A stretch of 6,728 nucleotides of DNA from Acidobacteriaceae bacterium (GCA_003136335.1 PLEA01000665.1:1-6728), one strand, 5' to 3'; counted from the stretch's first letter, positions 1 to 6,196 are shown. The notes: generated from the letters alone by a model not told the origin. Numbers and translations: made by a program.

Positions 1-2
1 TC

Positions 3-299
3 GAAAAGTACCTGCCCTACGCGCTTGCACTGGATGTGGAGCAGGCTTGGGCGGAAAAATTCTCGGGAGTCCTGGGCGGGGCCGGCCAAACTCCCGGATC
101 GAATTCCTGCGGCTACTCACCCTCTTGGTATTCGGGCGCGGGCTGGAGCACGTTGGGAGCCGCGGGGTTCGCGAGTTCGCTGAGCGGCTCATTCTCTGGC
201 GCCATTGCGTCTTCTTCGTCCGCGCCCGGCTCGAGCAGCGGTGGCGGAGGCGGAGGATCAGGCGGCGGTGGTGGAGGGGGAGGGGGCGGCGGCTGGTAA
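3..299 (+). CDS. DUF2207 family membrane protein, C-terminal end (5' truncated by window)
   Basis: Only the last 98 residues are present, in the frame beginning at base 3 and ending at the TAA at 297-299. The visible part starts EKYLPYALALDVEQAWAEKF, the characteristic soluble end of DUF2207 proteins just after their last membrane segments. A WYSGAGW stretch, a Ser-rich segment (SLSGSFSGAIASSSSAPG) and a tail of almost pure glycine ending in GGW follow. Such a Ser/Gly tail is typical of the family, whose members are predicted bacterial membrane proteins of unknown function, often near lemA. I see no internal damage. The next detectable gene is a wrecked TMEM43 gene on the same strand, also a common companion, so this was probably one envelope gene cluster. 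The internal GTG at base 36 lies within the conserved part and is not a real start. Family call is confident; function is unknown. Confidence 0.85.
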   Translation, partial: EKYLPYALALDVEQAWAEKFSGVLGGAGQTPGSNSCGYSPSWYSGAGWSTLGAAGFASSLSGSFSGAIASSSSAPGSSSGGGGGGSGGGGGGGGGGGW

Positions 300-332
300 T
301 CCGCCCGCGGGTCCCACCGTCAGCACATCTGG

Positions 333-361
333 ACTGCGCCTCGCGCGTAGCGAGGCGCGGT
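333..361. repeat. GC-rich perfect hairpin after the DUF2207 gene
   Basis: GCGCCTCGC at 336-344 and GCGAGGCGC at 350-358 form a perfect 9-bp stem with the 5-base loop GCGTA. A T·G wobble and two further pairs extend it to 12 bp (333-361). It lies 34 bases after the DUF2207 stop. No T-run follows (next bases are GTCACTAATGG), so it is not a standard intrinsic terminator. It could be a terminator that does not need a U-tract, or a REP-like palindrome. Structure is seen; function is inferred. Confidence 0.5.
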
Positions 362-537
362 GTCACTAATGGTTTCTGAACGAGGACACGGTTTGCCACC
401 AGCCAGGCCGGCGAGATTGAACCGGGTTTCCAGAGCCCCCTTTATCTCAGGTCAAGAAACACCCCCGCGTCATTTCCTCGCTGCTGATTATCCTTTCAGC
501 CGCTCTTTCTGGCGGCCATCGGTAAGCCCTGGTTCTC
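362..537. other. Stretch with no supportable gene between DUF2207 and the TMEM43 remnant
   Basis: No frame gives a recognisable protein. Frame 1 contains a short hydrophobic stretch (VISSLLIILSAALSGG, about 466-513) followed by a TAA at 523-525, which could be the remains of a signal or membrane segment. The N-terminal membrane segment and first ~130 residues expected of a TMEM43 protein are not seen here, so a deletion or rearrangement breakpoint probably lies near 525-540. Confidence 0.35.
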
Positions 538-901
538 AAAAGTTTCACCAATCGCGTGGACGAGTTGGACAGTGCAAGCTTTAAACAGCGCAGTGGACAC
601 GAAAACCCGCTCATGCCGTTCCTCTCGGCCGAACTCGCAGCGGGAGACGTAAGACTGGGTGCATTCCGAACTTAGCTCAGCGTTGATCTCGCGCGTAGCC
701 GGCGATTCGGGCGTCGACGCGTCCCAGGCAACAATCCCCGAATTTCTGCAAGCTCGGGCTCAACGTATCGAAAATGGATTGGAGATTGGCGATCCGACAT
801 CTCCCAAGGTGGGTAACTTGCGCATTACATTCACGCAGGCACCCCAACAGGAAGTGAGTCTCGTGGCTCGCCAAGTGCAAGACATCTTCGAGCCGTACCC
901 A
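538..901 (+). pseudogene. TMEM43 family protein, internal fragment with frameshift
   Basis: Two adjacent frames together encode the middle of a TMEM43-family protein. Frame 1 (about 538-666) reads SFTNRVDELDSASFKQRSGH then ENPLMPFLSAELAAGDVRLGAF, matching the family pattern D-S-S-x-F-K...GHxNP...MPF...A..V.LGAF. It then meets a TAG at 673-675. Frame 2 continues as ELSSALISRVAG and on to GDPTSPKVGNLRITFTQAPQ and VSLVARQVQDIFEPYPT, the family's P..GD.R..F.......V.ARQ....FEPY segment. One extra C near 666-667 (TTCCGAA where TTCGAA would restore the frame) explains the shift. The N-terminal ~130 residues and the three C-terminal membrane segments are missing, and similarity stops near 900. TMEM43 proteins are membrane proteins of poorly known bacterial role and often accompany DUF2207 and LemA. 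The decayed state is directly visible; the family call is from memory of its conserved blocks. Confidence 0.72.
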
Positions 902-1101
902 ACGCGTTCGTCGAGCGTCGTAATCTCGTGGCACTGGGCCTCAACCTCGCTGACAGCATGGCCTTGCTGACAGAGCGCATACACTTGCCGGCCGATTTCC
1001 GTTAAAAGCGCTGACTTGCGATCGTTGAGGTTGCCAATGTCATGTCGGATCTTCGTGGTTGCTGCCAGATCGCCTTGACATTCTTCCCTAGCTGGTAAGG
1101 G
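900..1101 (-). pseudogene. Opposite-strand fragment of a helical/coiled-coil protein
   Basis: On the minus strand, in the same frame as the SRPBCC gene and directly behind its TAG stop, the sequence reads PLPAREECQGDLAATTKIRH, then DIGNLNDRKSALLTEIGRQV, then YALCQQGHAVSEVEAQCHEI and TTLDERV. The spacing of hydrophobic and charged residues (I..L...R..LL.EIGR.VYAL...G....E...C.EI..LDE) is what small helical-hairpin or zinc-ribbon-associated bacterial proteins show between their helices. No start codon or ribosome site fits, and past about 900 the frame is only the antisense of the TMEM43 remnant. I read it as a piece of a third gene joined to the TMEM43 fragment at about 900. No exact family is recognised. 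The alternative is an accidentally open frame. Confidence 0.4.
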
Positions 1102-1566
1102 CTAGAGAATTCCTTCCAGCCGAACGTAGCTCGCTTCCATTCCACGTTCCATACCTGTCGCAAGCATCGCCGCGCGCGTCTTACCATCGGGCAGCGTCAT
1201 TCGCATTGTCATCAACGTTCCTGCGCCGTCGGCTTCAAATCGCGTTTCAATATGGTTGTCTGGCGTGGGATCCGGCAGGTGCATACGCTCAACATGTACG
1301 ATCCTGTTGTAAGGCTCCAGTTCCAAGTATTCGCCGGTGATGTGAAATCCACCGCCTTTGCCATTCGTCCATTCGTAACGGATCTTGCCGCCGGACTTCG
1401 CCTCGTTGATGCAGACCGGCATCGTCCAACCTTCCGGACCAAGCAACCATTTCTGAATTAATTTCGGATCGGTATGGGCGCGGTATACGGCTTCTGGAGG
1501 CGCAGTGAAGCGCCTTGTCACAATCACGTGGGTGTCTCCTTCGGTCTCCAGCGTCATCTTGCTCAT
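1102..1566 (-). CDS. AHSA1/SRPBCC domain protein
   Basis: This 154-residue protein is a complete single SRPBCC (START-like, 'activator of Hsp90 ATPase homologue 1'-type) domain. Visible family signs are the N-terminal VIVTRRFTAPPEAVYRAHTD strand-helix, the W at KLIQKWLLGPEGWTM, the G-G-x-I-R-Y-E-W strand, the FHITGEYLELEPYNRIV hairpin, and the C-terminal helix MLATGMERGMEASYVRLEGIL. Such domains form a cavity for hydrophobic ligands; the ligand is unknown. The start ATG overlaps the stop of the upstream ArsR gene (shared ATGA, 1563-1566), and AAAGGAG sits at the right distance upstream, so start and translational coupling are clear. Many genomes pair an ArsR repressor with exactly this domain, so expression is probably controlled by that repressor. 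It should be cytoplasmic, as no signal peptide is present. Confidence 0.9.
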   Translation of the reverse strand: MSKMTLETEGDTHVIVTRRFTAPPEAVYRAHTDPKLIQKWLLGPEGWTMPVCINEAKSGGKIRYEWTNGKGGGFHITGEYLELEPYNRIVHVERMHLPDPTPDNHIETRFEADGAGTLMTMRMTLPDGKTRAAMLATGMERGMEASYVRLEGIL

Positions 1567-1901
1567 CGCTTTTCTCCTTTCTTGTGTTTTTCCATCCCGG
1601 TCAGAACTTCGTCCAGCCGGTCGTAGTTTGTCTCAAGGGCTTTTCGCAGCATTGCAAGCCATTGGTCCATCGCTTCAATACCCGCTTTTGCCAGACGACG
1701 AGGGCGCTTCGTACCCTCGACTCGGCGAACGATCAGTCCCGCATCTTCGAGCACCTTCAGGTGCTGGGAGATTGCGGGTTGCGTCATCTCGAACGGCTCT
1801 GCCAATTCATTGACGGTGGCCTCCCCCTTGGCAAGACGCGCAAGAATCGACCGACGCGTCGGGTCGGCCAAAGCAGAGAAAGCAGCATCGAGACTATACA
1901 T
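1563..1901 (-). CDS. ArsR-family winged-helix transcriptional repressor
   Basis: The chosen start, MYSLDAAFSALADPTRRSIL, gives 112 residues, the normal size for this family. An in-frame ATG at 1958 would add 19 atypical residues, so it was rejected. The core is a winged helix: ALADPTRRSILARLAKGEAT, then VNELAEPFEMTQPAISQHLK (helix-turn-helix, recognition helix TQPAISQHLKVLEDAGLI) and the wing VRRVEGTKRPRRLA. The C-terminal segment is a helix (AMDQWLAMLRKALETNYDRLDEVL). The metal-binding ELCVCDL-type motif of metal-sensing ArsR proteins is absent, so metal sensing is unlikely. The protein belongs to the non-metal subgroup that is paired with SRPBCC proteins. It overlaps the SRPBCC gene by 4 bases and is the first gene of the operon. 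It probably represses its own promoter at the AT-rich palindrome directly in front. AAGG lies 8 bases before the ATG. Confidence 0.92.
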   Translation of the reverse strand: MYSLDAAFSALADPTRRSILARLAKGEATVNELAEPFEMTQPAISQHLKVLEDAGLIVRRVEGTKRPRRLAKAGIEAMDQWLAMLRKALETNYDRLDEVLTGMEKHKKGEKR

Positions 1902-1925
1902 AACGTTAACCTTATATAAGTAACC
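1901..1925. promoter_or_regulatory. Palindrome-rich candidate ArsR operator
   Basis: Directly before the ArsR start lie the perfect palindromes TAACGTTA (1901-1908) and CTTATATAAG (1911-1920), and TAACC occurs twice in direct orientation (1907-1911 and 1921-1925). ArsR-family dimers bind imperfect AT-rich palindromes overlapping their own promoters, so this is the obvious operator candidate. The symmetry is seen; binding is inferred. Confidence 0.45.
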
Positions 1926-1937
1926 AGTTATTGTAAA
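1911..1937 (-). promoter_or_regulatory. Candidate promoter of the ArsR-SRPBCC operon
   Basis: On the minus strand TTTACA (1937-1932) resembles a -35 box and TATAAG (1916-1911) a -10 box. The 15-base spacer is short. The -10 box overlaps the CTTATATAAG palindrome, so a bound repressor would block polymerase. It ends only 9 bases before the ArsR ATG, so transcription would begin close to or at the start codon, giving a very short or leaderless message. The AAGG would then lie outside the transcript. Confidence 0.4.
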
Positions 1938-2415
1938 GGAAAATTTCGCCTCATCCACGGAAAATCATGGAAAGGTGCGCGAACCTCCAGTTTTGAAAGG
2001 TCTAGTCCGACAGGCGGTTTCGTTGTTCGCCATCGGAGATCAGATGATGGTCGGCGGTTGTCGCTGTCTGAAGGAAAACCTCGATGAGCTGAGGATCGAA
2101 AGAGTTTGTTATGGGCGAATGACGGGCAACCCTGAAGTTATCGGCGAGAGTCGAACTTCCTGTTTGCCGACAAACCGGGAGTTGACGGATTCGTGGCTGC
2201 ACTCTTGTCACACGACAAGAAGATATCCAGACCTCGTGCCCAGTTTATGGTTTCGTTATGGCCCGAGGAACGATCATTTGGGGCAGATAGAAAAGTGAGC
2301 AGTAGTGCACAGACTCGCCAGCGCCTCCGTGGAACCTTTACATTGACGCGCCGCCGCTCAAATCCGCGCCCGCGAGCCTCTCGCCGTACCGGGGCTGTAA
2401 AAAGGATGAGCAGGC
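1938..2415. other. Intergenic region without a supportable gene
   Basis: About 480 bases separate the ArsR promoter from the YXWGXW gene. Frames are open in places, but none has a family signature, a good start or a ribosome site. On the minus strand, near 2005-2100, FDPQLIEVFLQ faintly recalls the last helix of HD-GYP domains, but nothing upstream in any frame supports that. No tRNA, terminator or clear sigma-70 promoter was found. It must contain the promoter of the downstream gene, which I cannot place. Confidence 0.3.
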
Positions 2416-2422
2416 AGAAGGA
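2416..2422 (+). promoter_or_regulatory. Ribosome binding site for the YXWGXW gene
   Basis: AGAAGGA lies 6 bases before the ATG at 2429. This is the site that fixes the start, and the signal peptide begins exactly there. Confidence 0.7.
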
Positions 2423-2428
2423 CGCACA

Positions 2429-3613
2429 ATGCGTACTACGGTTGCTATTCGCTCGTTGCTGTTGTCGTTTGTCTTGCTGGCTCTCGCCCACGGTGCATTC
2501 GCTCAAATCGGTGTTGGCATTTCCGTGAACTTCGGTCCCCCGGCGCTCCCCGTCTATGAGCAGCCTATCTGTCCTACCGACGGCTACTTATGGACACCCG
2601 GATACTGGGCGTATGACGACGACGGTGGCTACTACTGGGTACCCGGAACGTGGGTCGAGGCACCCCAGGTCGGCTTTCTCTGGACCCCGGGCTATTGGGG
2701 CTGGGGCGGCAACGCGTTCCTTTTCCATGAAGGATATTGGGGCCCGCAGGTTGGCTTCTATGGGGGCATCAATTACGGTTTCGGCTACGGCGGAGTTGGT
2801 TATGAGGGCGGGCGCTGGGAAGGTGGTCACTTTTCCTACAATACTTACGTGAATCACGTAAACACCACCATCATTCACAACACCTACAACACGACGGTGA
2901 CGAATGTCTCCGAAACTCACGTCAGCTACAACGGTGGAACTGGTGGGGTCGAAGCGCGCCCCACGTCGCAGCAAGAGTCCTACGCCAACGAGCACCATGT
3001 CGGTCCGGTAGCAGCGCAAACGCAGCACGTTCATGAAGCCCGCAGTAATCCCGAACTGCGTGCCTCCGCCAACCAGGGCAAGCCGCCCATCGCGGCTACG
3101 GCCAAACCCGGGGATTTCAAAACTGGCATTGTAGCCTCCAGACAAGCCGGCGGCGAATATAAGGCTCCGACGGCGAATGCCGCACGGGGCAACGAAGCGC
3201 GTCCGGGGAATGAAGCTCGCCCCGGCACGGAAAATCGTCCCGAAAATACTACCGAAGCTCGTCCCACTACCAACAATCACGCCAGCGAATTGCAGCCGCA
3301 CAAGTTCACGCCGCCAAACACCGGAGACGCCGCAACTGACAAGAAATATCAGCAGCAACAGGACAAACTAACTGCCAAGCAAGCGCAGGATCACCAGAAA
3401 CTCCAGCACCAGCAGGAAAAAGAACATCAGCAAGCCGCCACGAAAAACTACAACGACACGCAAAAACAACAGATGGAGCAGCGCCACACTCAGCAAACGC
3501 AACAGGTCGAGCAAAAGCATGCCACTCAGCAGAAGCAGATGGAACAGCGCCAAGTGCCGCGCCAAAATGCACCAAAGCTGGAGAGCCGTCCTCCCGCGGA
3601 AAAGCCGCATTGA
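2429..3613 (+). CDS. Secreted YXWGXW-repeat protein with Gln-rich coiled-coil tail
   Basis: The 394-residue protein has four visible parts. Residues 1-25 are a signal peptide (TTVAIRSLLLSFVLLALAHG, cleavage AFA|Q). Residues ~26-130 carry aromatic-glycine repeats, DGYLWTPGYWAY, GGYYWVPGTWVE, VGFLWTPGYWGW and AFLFHEGYWGPQ, the pattern of the YXWGXW repeat family. Residues ~135-175 are Asn/Thr/His-rich (VNTTIIHNTYNTTVTNVSET). A disordered linker with tandem NEARPGNEARPGTENRPE (from residue 255) leads to a Lys/Gln coiled coil from about residue 305 (QQQQDKL...QMEQRHTQQTQQVEQKH). Such proteins are common in Acidobacteriota and some Proteobacteria, and their function is unknown. A periplasmic, surface or matrix role is inferred from the signal peptide and the lack of membrane segments. 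It is a single gene with its own terminator. No catalytic motif is seen. Confidence 0.88.
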   Translation: MRTTVAIRSLLLSFVLLALAHGAFAQIGVGISVNFGPPALPVYEQPICPTDGYLWTPGYWAYDDDGGYYWVPGTWVEAPQVGFLWTPGYWGWGGNAFLFHEGYWGPQVGFYGGINYGFGYGGVGYEGGRWEGGHFSYNTYVNHVNTTIIHNTYNTTVTNVSETHVSYNGGTGGVEARPTSQQESYANEHHVGPVAAQTQHVHEARSNPELRASANQGKPPIAATAKPGDFKTGIVASRQAGGEYKAPTANAARGNEARPGNEARPGTENRPENTTEARPTTNNHASELQPHKFTPPNTGDAATDKKYQQQQDKLTAKQAQDHQKLQHQQEKEHQQAATKNYNDTQKQQMEQRHTQQTQQVEQKHATQQKQMEQRQVPRQNAPKLESRPPAEKPH

Positions 3614-3676
3614 TTGCGCGCTAACCGCCGCAGGCAGGGCTGAATAGCCGCAGTCTTCGAAAATCAAGGAACCAAT

Positions 3677-3723
3677 CGGGCTGGTAACGACTGCGTCACA
3701 TCGCTGCCAGCCCGTTTTTTATT
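3677..3723 (+). terminator. Intrinsic terminator of the YXWGXW gene
   Basis: CGGGCTGG (3677-3684) pairs perfectly with CCAGCCCG (3707-3714) and is followed at once by TTTTTTATT. The 22-base loop has a small inner CGA/TCG pairing. It lies about 60 bases after the stop codon. Confidence 0.9.
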
Positions 3724-3765
3724 CTCCGCGCGCCGCGAAGCAAGCGACGACACATAAAAATTAGG

Positions 3766-3793
3766 CTGTCACGTGGCCATCCGCATGTACAAT
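3766..3793 (+). promoter_or_regulatory. Candidate sigma-70-type promoter of the S9 peptidase gene
   Basis: CTGTCA (3766-3771) as -35 and TACAAT (3788-3793) as -10 are separated by 16 bases. They lie between the preceding terminator and the peptidase start, giving a leader of about 34 bases. The -10 match is good and the -35 is fair. No strong Shine-Dalgarno sequence follows. Confidence 0.42.
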
Positions 3794-3833
3794 ATCCCGC
3801 CTGACAAGTCATTCGCCGAATCGTGACTCGCCC

Positions 3834-5798
3834 ATGCGAATCGAAAGACTCCCCGTTAAGATTGTTCCCCTTCCCCTCATTGCGCTGTGCGGCCTGATAC
3901 TGCTGGCTGTCTCCTCGCCTGACGAGCGGGAGCTCACCGATCCCAAGGCTGTTGCCTCGGCATCGAACTCCGCAGCCGGACCGGTCCCCATCAGCGAGCT
4001 TTACTACACCCGCAGTGTCTCCGGTCCATCCTGGTCCCCCGATGGCCGACAGGTCGTTTTCACCACCAACCTGACGGGAAGGATGAACCTTTGGAAGGTC
4101 GCGGCCTCGGGAGGTTGGCCCATTCAGTTATCAGAATCCGATGACCGCCAGTTCGACGCGGTGTGGTCGCCCGACGGGAAGTGGATCGTCTATGAGCAGG
4201 ACGCCGGTGGGGGCGAGATTTTCGATCTGTATGCGGTTCCAAGCGGCGGCGGGGAGGCAGTGAACCTCACCAATACGCCTGATGTCTCTGAGACGAACGC
4301 GCGCTGGTCGCCTGACGGAAGTACGATCGCCATTGCTGCTCGGGGCAAGGCCTCCTCGAACTATGACATTGCACTGCTCGACTGGAAGTCTCGCCAAGTT
4401 CGCCAGCTGACGAATGAGCAGACCAAGGACCGGGAGTGGGGCGAAGAGGTTTGGAGCCCGGATGGCAAGACGATCTATGCCGATCGCGCGAACGCCGGAC
4501 ATACCGACTCTGACGTGTATCGCATCGATGTGAGCAGCGGCAGCCTTGAGAACCTGACCCCACATAAGGGAGAAATTATTTACTCGGTCTCCTCCGTCTC
4601 GCCAGACGGGCGCACTCTGCTGGTTTCTTCAAATGAGAAAGGCGGGTACCAAAACGTAGCACTGGTCGACGTAGCCCCCAAGAAGTTGACCTGGATCACC
4701 GACCTGAAGTGGGAGGCGGAGGCGGGATACTTCTCACCGGACGGCAAGAGTTTTACCTACGCAGTGAACGAAGACGGGCGAAGCGACATATATCTAGCGG
4801 ATCGGGCAAGCCTGCACGCCGAGAAGCTGGATCTTCCGATTGGCATCAATTCCGCAGTCGGGGCTCCCAGCGCCTATTCTTCTTCGGGCAATCGCCTGCT
4901 GGTGTCGCATCAAAGTTCGACCCAGCCCGCGGACTACTGGGTTTACGATCTGGCACGCCGTCAAGTGCAGCAGCTAACTTTCTCGGCTCTGGGCAGTTTG
5001 GATCCCTCCCGGCTTCCCGCATCGCAGCTCGTTCACTATCGGACATTCGATGGAAAGATCATCAGTGCTTTTCTGTGGTTGCCCTTCAATCTGAAGCGTG
5101 CCGGGAGCAATCCAGGAGTCGTTCTGCCGCATGGCGGTCCGACAGGCCAGACGGTAGACGCGTTCAGCAAGACAGCAGTAGCACTCGCCTCGCGCGGATA
5201 CGTTTGCATTGCGCCTAACGTGCGCGGCTCGACCGGCTTTGGCATGGAATTCCAGAAGGCTAACTACAAGGACCTCGGAGGTGGCGATCTTCAGGACGAG
5301 GTCTACGCTGCGAAGTTCCTTGCGGCCACCGGCTTTGTGAATCCCCAGAAAATCGGTATCACCGGAGGGTCCTATGGCGGATACATGGCGATGATCGCGA
5401 TTGGCAGAACGCCCGACGTCTGGGCCGCCGCAGTTGAACTCTTCGGCATCACCGATTGGCTGACCGAGCAGCAACACGAAGAACCAACCCTTCAACAATA
5501 TGACCAATCGCTGCTCGGAGACCCGGTCAAGGACCGCAAAGTCTACGAAGATGCGTCACCGATCAAGTACTTCAAGGATGCGAAGGCTCCGTTGCTGGTT
5601 CTGCAAGGCTCCAATGATATTCGCGATCCCAGCGAAGAGGCGGAGCAGGCGGTCACGCTTCTCAAGCAGGAAGGCAAGGTCGTCGATGCTCATTACTACC
5701 CGGATGAGGGCCACGGCTTCGCCAAGCGGGAGAACCAGATCGATGCGCTGAAGCGTACCGTGGAATGGTTTGACCGCTACCTGAAGAACGGACGCTGA
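3834..5798 (+). CDS. S9 family (prolyl oligopeptidase-type) serine peptidase, exported
   Basis: The 654-residue protein is a complete S9 peptidase. Residues 1 to ~27 form a signal peptide or membrane anchor (IVPLPLIALCGLILLAVSS after a basic start). Six PD40-type propeller motifs begin at residues 67 (WSPDGRQVVF), 111 (WSPDGKWIVY), 158, 207, 255 (VSPDG) and 300 (FSPDG), spaced 44-49 residues. From about residue 400 comes the alpha/beta-hydrolase domain, with HGGP at 433-436, the nucleophile elbow GGSYGGY (Ser513), the acid in GSNDIRD (Asp595) and the base in DEGHGF (His627). All catalytic parts are intact. In this family the propeller restricts access so that only peptides are cleaved, typically after proline or from acylated or dipeptide N-termini; the exact specificity cannot be read here. 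The likely location is the periplasm or membrane surface. The start at 3834 places the signal peptide correctly, although no clear ribosome site precedes it. It is transcribed alone, between two terminator structures. Confidence 0.93.
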   Translation: MRIERLPVKIVPLPLIALCGLILLAVSSPDERELTDPKAVASASNSAAGPVPISELYYTRSVSGPSWSPDGRQVVFTTNLTGRMNLWKVAASGGWPIQLSESDDRQFDAVWSPDGKWIVYEQDAGGGEIFDLYAVPSGGGEAVNLTNTPDVSETNARWSPDGSTIAIAARGKASSNYDIALLDWKSRQVRQLTNEQTKDREWGEEVWSPDGKTIYADRANAGHTDSDVYRIDVSSGSLENLTPHKGEIIYSVSSVSPDGRTLLVSSNEKGGYQNVALVDVAPKKLTWITDLKWEAEAGYFSPDGKSFTYAVNEDGRSDIYLADRASLHAEKLDLPIGINSAVGAPSAYSSSGNRLLVSHQSSTQPADYWVYDLARRQVQQLTFSALGSLDPSRLPASQLVHYRTFDGKIISAFLWLPFNLKRAGSNPGVVLPHGGPTGQTVDAFSKTAVALASRGYVCIAPNVRGSTGFGMEFQKANYKDLGGGDLQDEVYAAKFLAATGFVNPQKIGITGGSYGGYMAMIAIGRTPDVWAAAVELFGITDWLTEQQHEEPTLQQYDQSLLGDPVKDRKVYEDASPIKYFKDAKAPLLVLQGSNDIRDPSEEAEQAVTLLKQEGKVVDAHYYPDEGHGFAKRENQIDALKRTVEWFDRYLKNGR

Positions 5799-5860
5799 CG
5801 TATTTCCAAGAGTACAGTCACGTTCCTTTCTTCACATCCGTTTGGGCAGCTTTATTCTCG

Positions 5861-5870
5861 CCTTTTTATG
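5861..5870. repeat. 10-bp direct repeat, left copy (candidate target-site duplication)
   Basis: CCTTTTTATG stands immediately outside the left terminal inverted repeat and recurs exactly at 6187-6196, immediately outside the right one. Confidence 0.75.
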
Positions 5871-5897
5871 GCTCTGCACGAGAATCTGTAAAAACGT
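5871..5897 (+). repeat. Left terminal inverted repeat of the MITE
   Basis: It begins GCTCTGC and continues ACGAGAATCTGTAAAAACGT. The reverse complement of 6160-6186 differs at only three positions (2, 7 and 21). Confidence 0.78.
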
Positions 5898-6065
5898 GCA
5901 TTCTACGCGGCTTTCTGGGAGGCGCCTATTTTCGCTCCGCCGGCCTCCCAAACAACACATTCTCGCCAGAATGGCCGATAAACCGGGGCTTCGCTGTGGA
6001 AATGGCGCTCCGACGACGAAATGATGGAACGTCTACCACAACGGTTCTGCCCGCCCTCGGAGCTT

Positions 6066-6092
6066 GGAAACCCGAAAAAGACGCGGGTTTCC
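6066..6092. repeat. Internal hairpin of the MITE
   Basis: GGAAACCCG (6066-6074) and CGGGTTTCC (6084-6092) form a perfect 9-bp stem with a 9-base loop, and the outer T6065-A6093 adds a pair. It sits directly inside the longer 13-bp inverted repeat 5992-6004 / 6094-6106, giving a stacked two-stem structure. Confidence 0.65.
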
Positions 6093-6159
6093 ACATTCCC
6101 ACAGCGACGGCGACTGCGGCTGTCAAATTGGACGCAACTGCTAAACCCGCGCAAATCGA

Positions 6160-6186
6160 ACGTTTCTACAGATTCTCGTCCAGAAC
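6160..6186 (-). repeat. Right terminal inverted repeat of the MITE
   Basis: On the plus strand it contains ACGTTTCTACAGATTCTCGT followed by CCAGAAC, the inverted counterpart of 5871-5897. The second direct-repeat copy begins at the next base. Confidence 0.78.
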
Positions 6187-6196
6187 CCTTTTTATG
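6187..6196. repeat. 10-bp direct repeat, right copy (candidate target-site duplication)
   Basis: This is an exact copy of CCTTTTTATG at 5861-5870, abutting the right terminal inverted repeat. The next bases begin the right arm of the split terminator hairpin. Confidence 0.75.

Larger units (their letters stand above)
5871..6186. mobile_element. MITE-like non-autonomous element, 316 bp
   Basis: The element is bounded by 27-bp terminal inverted repeats (24/27 identical) and by perfect 10-bp direct repeats CCTTTTTATG on both sides, the signature of transposition with target duplication. It encodes no transposase. The interior is rich in further inverted repeats: 5916-5923 with 5943-5950, 5958-5963 with 5968-5973, 5992-6004 with 6094-6106 (12/13), and 6066-6074 with 6084-6092. 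It would therefore fold strongly as RNA or single-stranded DNA. A 10-bp duplication is in the range I recall for several IS4-family groups, so an IS4-type transposase elsewhere in the genome is a reasonable guess for the mobilising enzyme. Repeats and boundaries are directly visible; the transposase family is inference. Frame 2 stays open across the whole element but has no credible start. Confidence 0.75.

Noticed and set aside
901..1005. Plus-strand frame 1 text NAFVERRNLVALGLNLADSM, briefly read as a continuation of TMEM43.
   Set aside because: The rest (LLTERIHLPADFR) does not fit TMEM43 membrane segments, and the opposite strand gives a more protein-like reading.
1086..1106. CTAGC...GCTAG inverted repeat at the end of the SRPBCC gene as a terminator.
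   Set aside because: Only 5 bp, overlapping the stop codon, with no T-run in the direction of transcription.
2005..2100. Minus-strand FDPQLIEVFLQ resembles the last helix of HD-GYP phosphodiesterase domains.
   Set aside because: The match is about 11 residues, and no HD or GYP motif or other part of the domain is present in any nearby frame.
2140..2165. GAGAGTCGAACTTCC looks like the reverse complement of a tRNA T-arm.
   Set aside because: The T-stem does not pair, and no acceptor or anticodon arm is present.
2331..2362. GGAACC followed by TCAAA upstream of the YXWGXW gene suggests an ECF (sigma-E type) promoter.
   Set aside because: The spacing is too long for the known ECF arrangement and the -10 match is poor.
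2588..3358. Long minus-strand open frame (256 codons) inside the YXWGXW gene.
   Set aside because: It is the antisense shadow of a gene with a clear signal peptide, ribosome site and terminator, and has no family signature.
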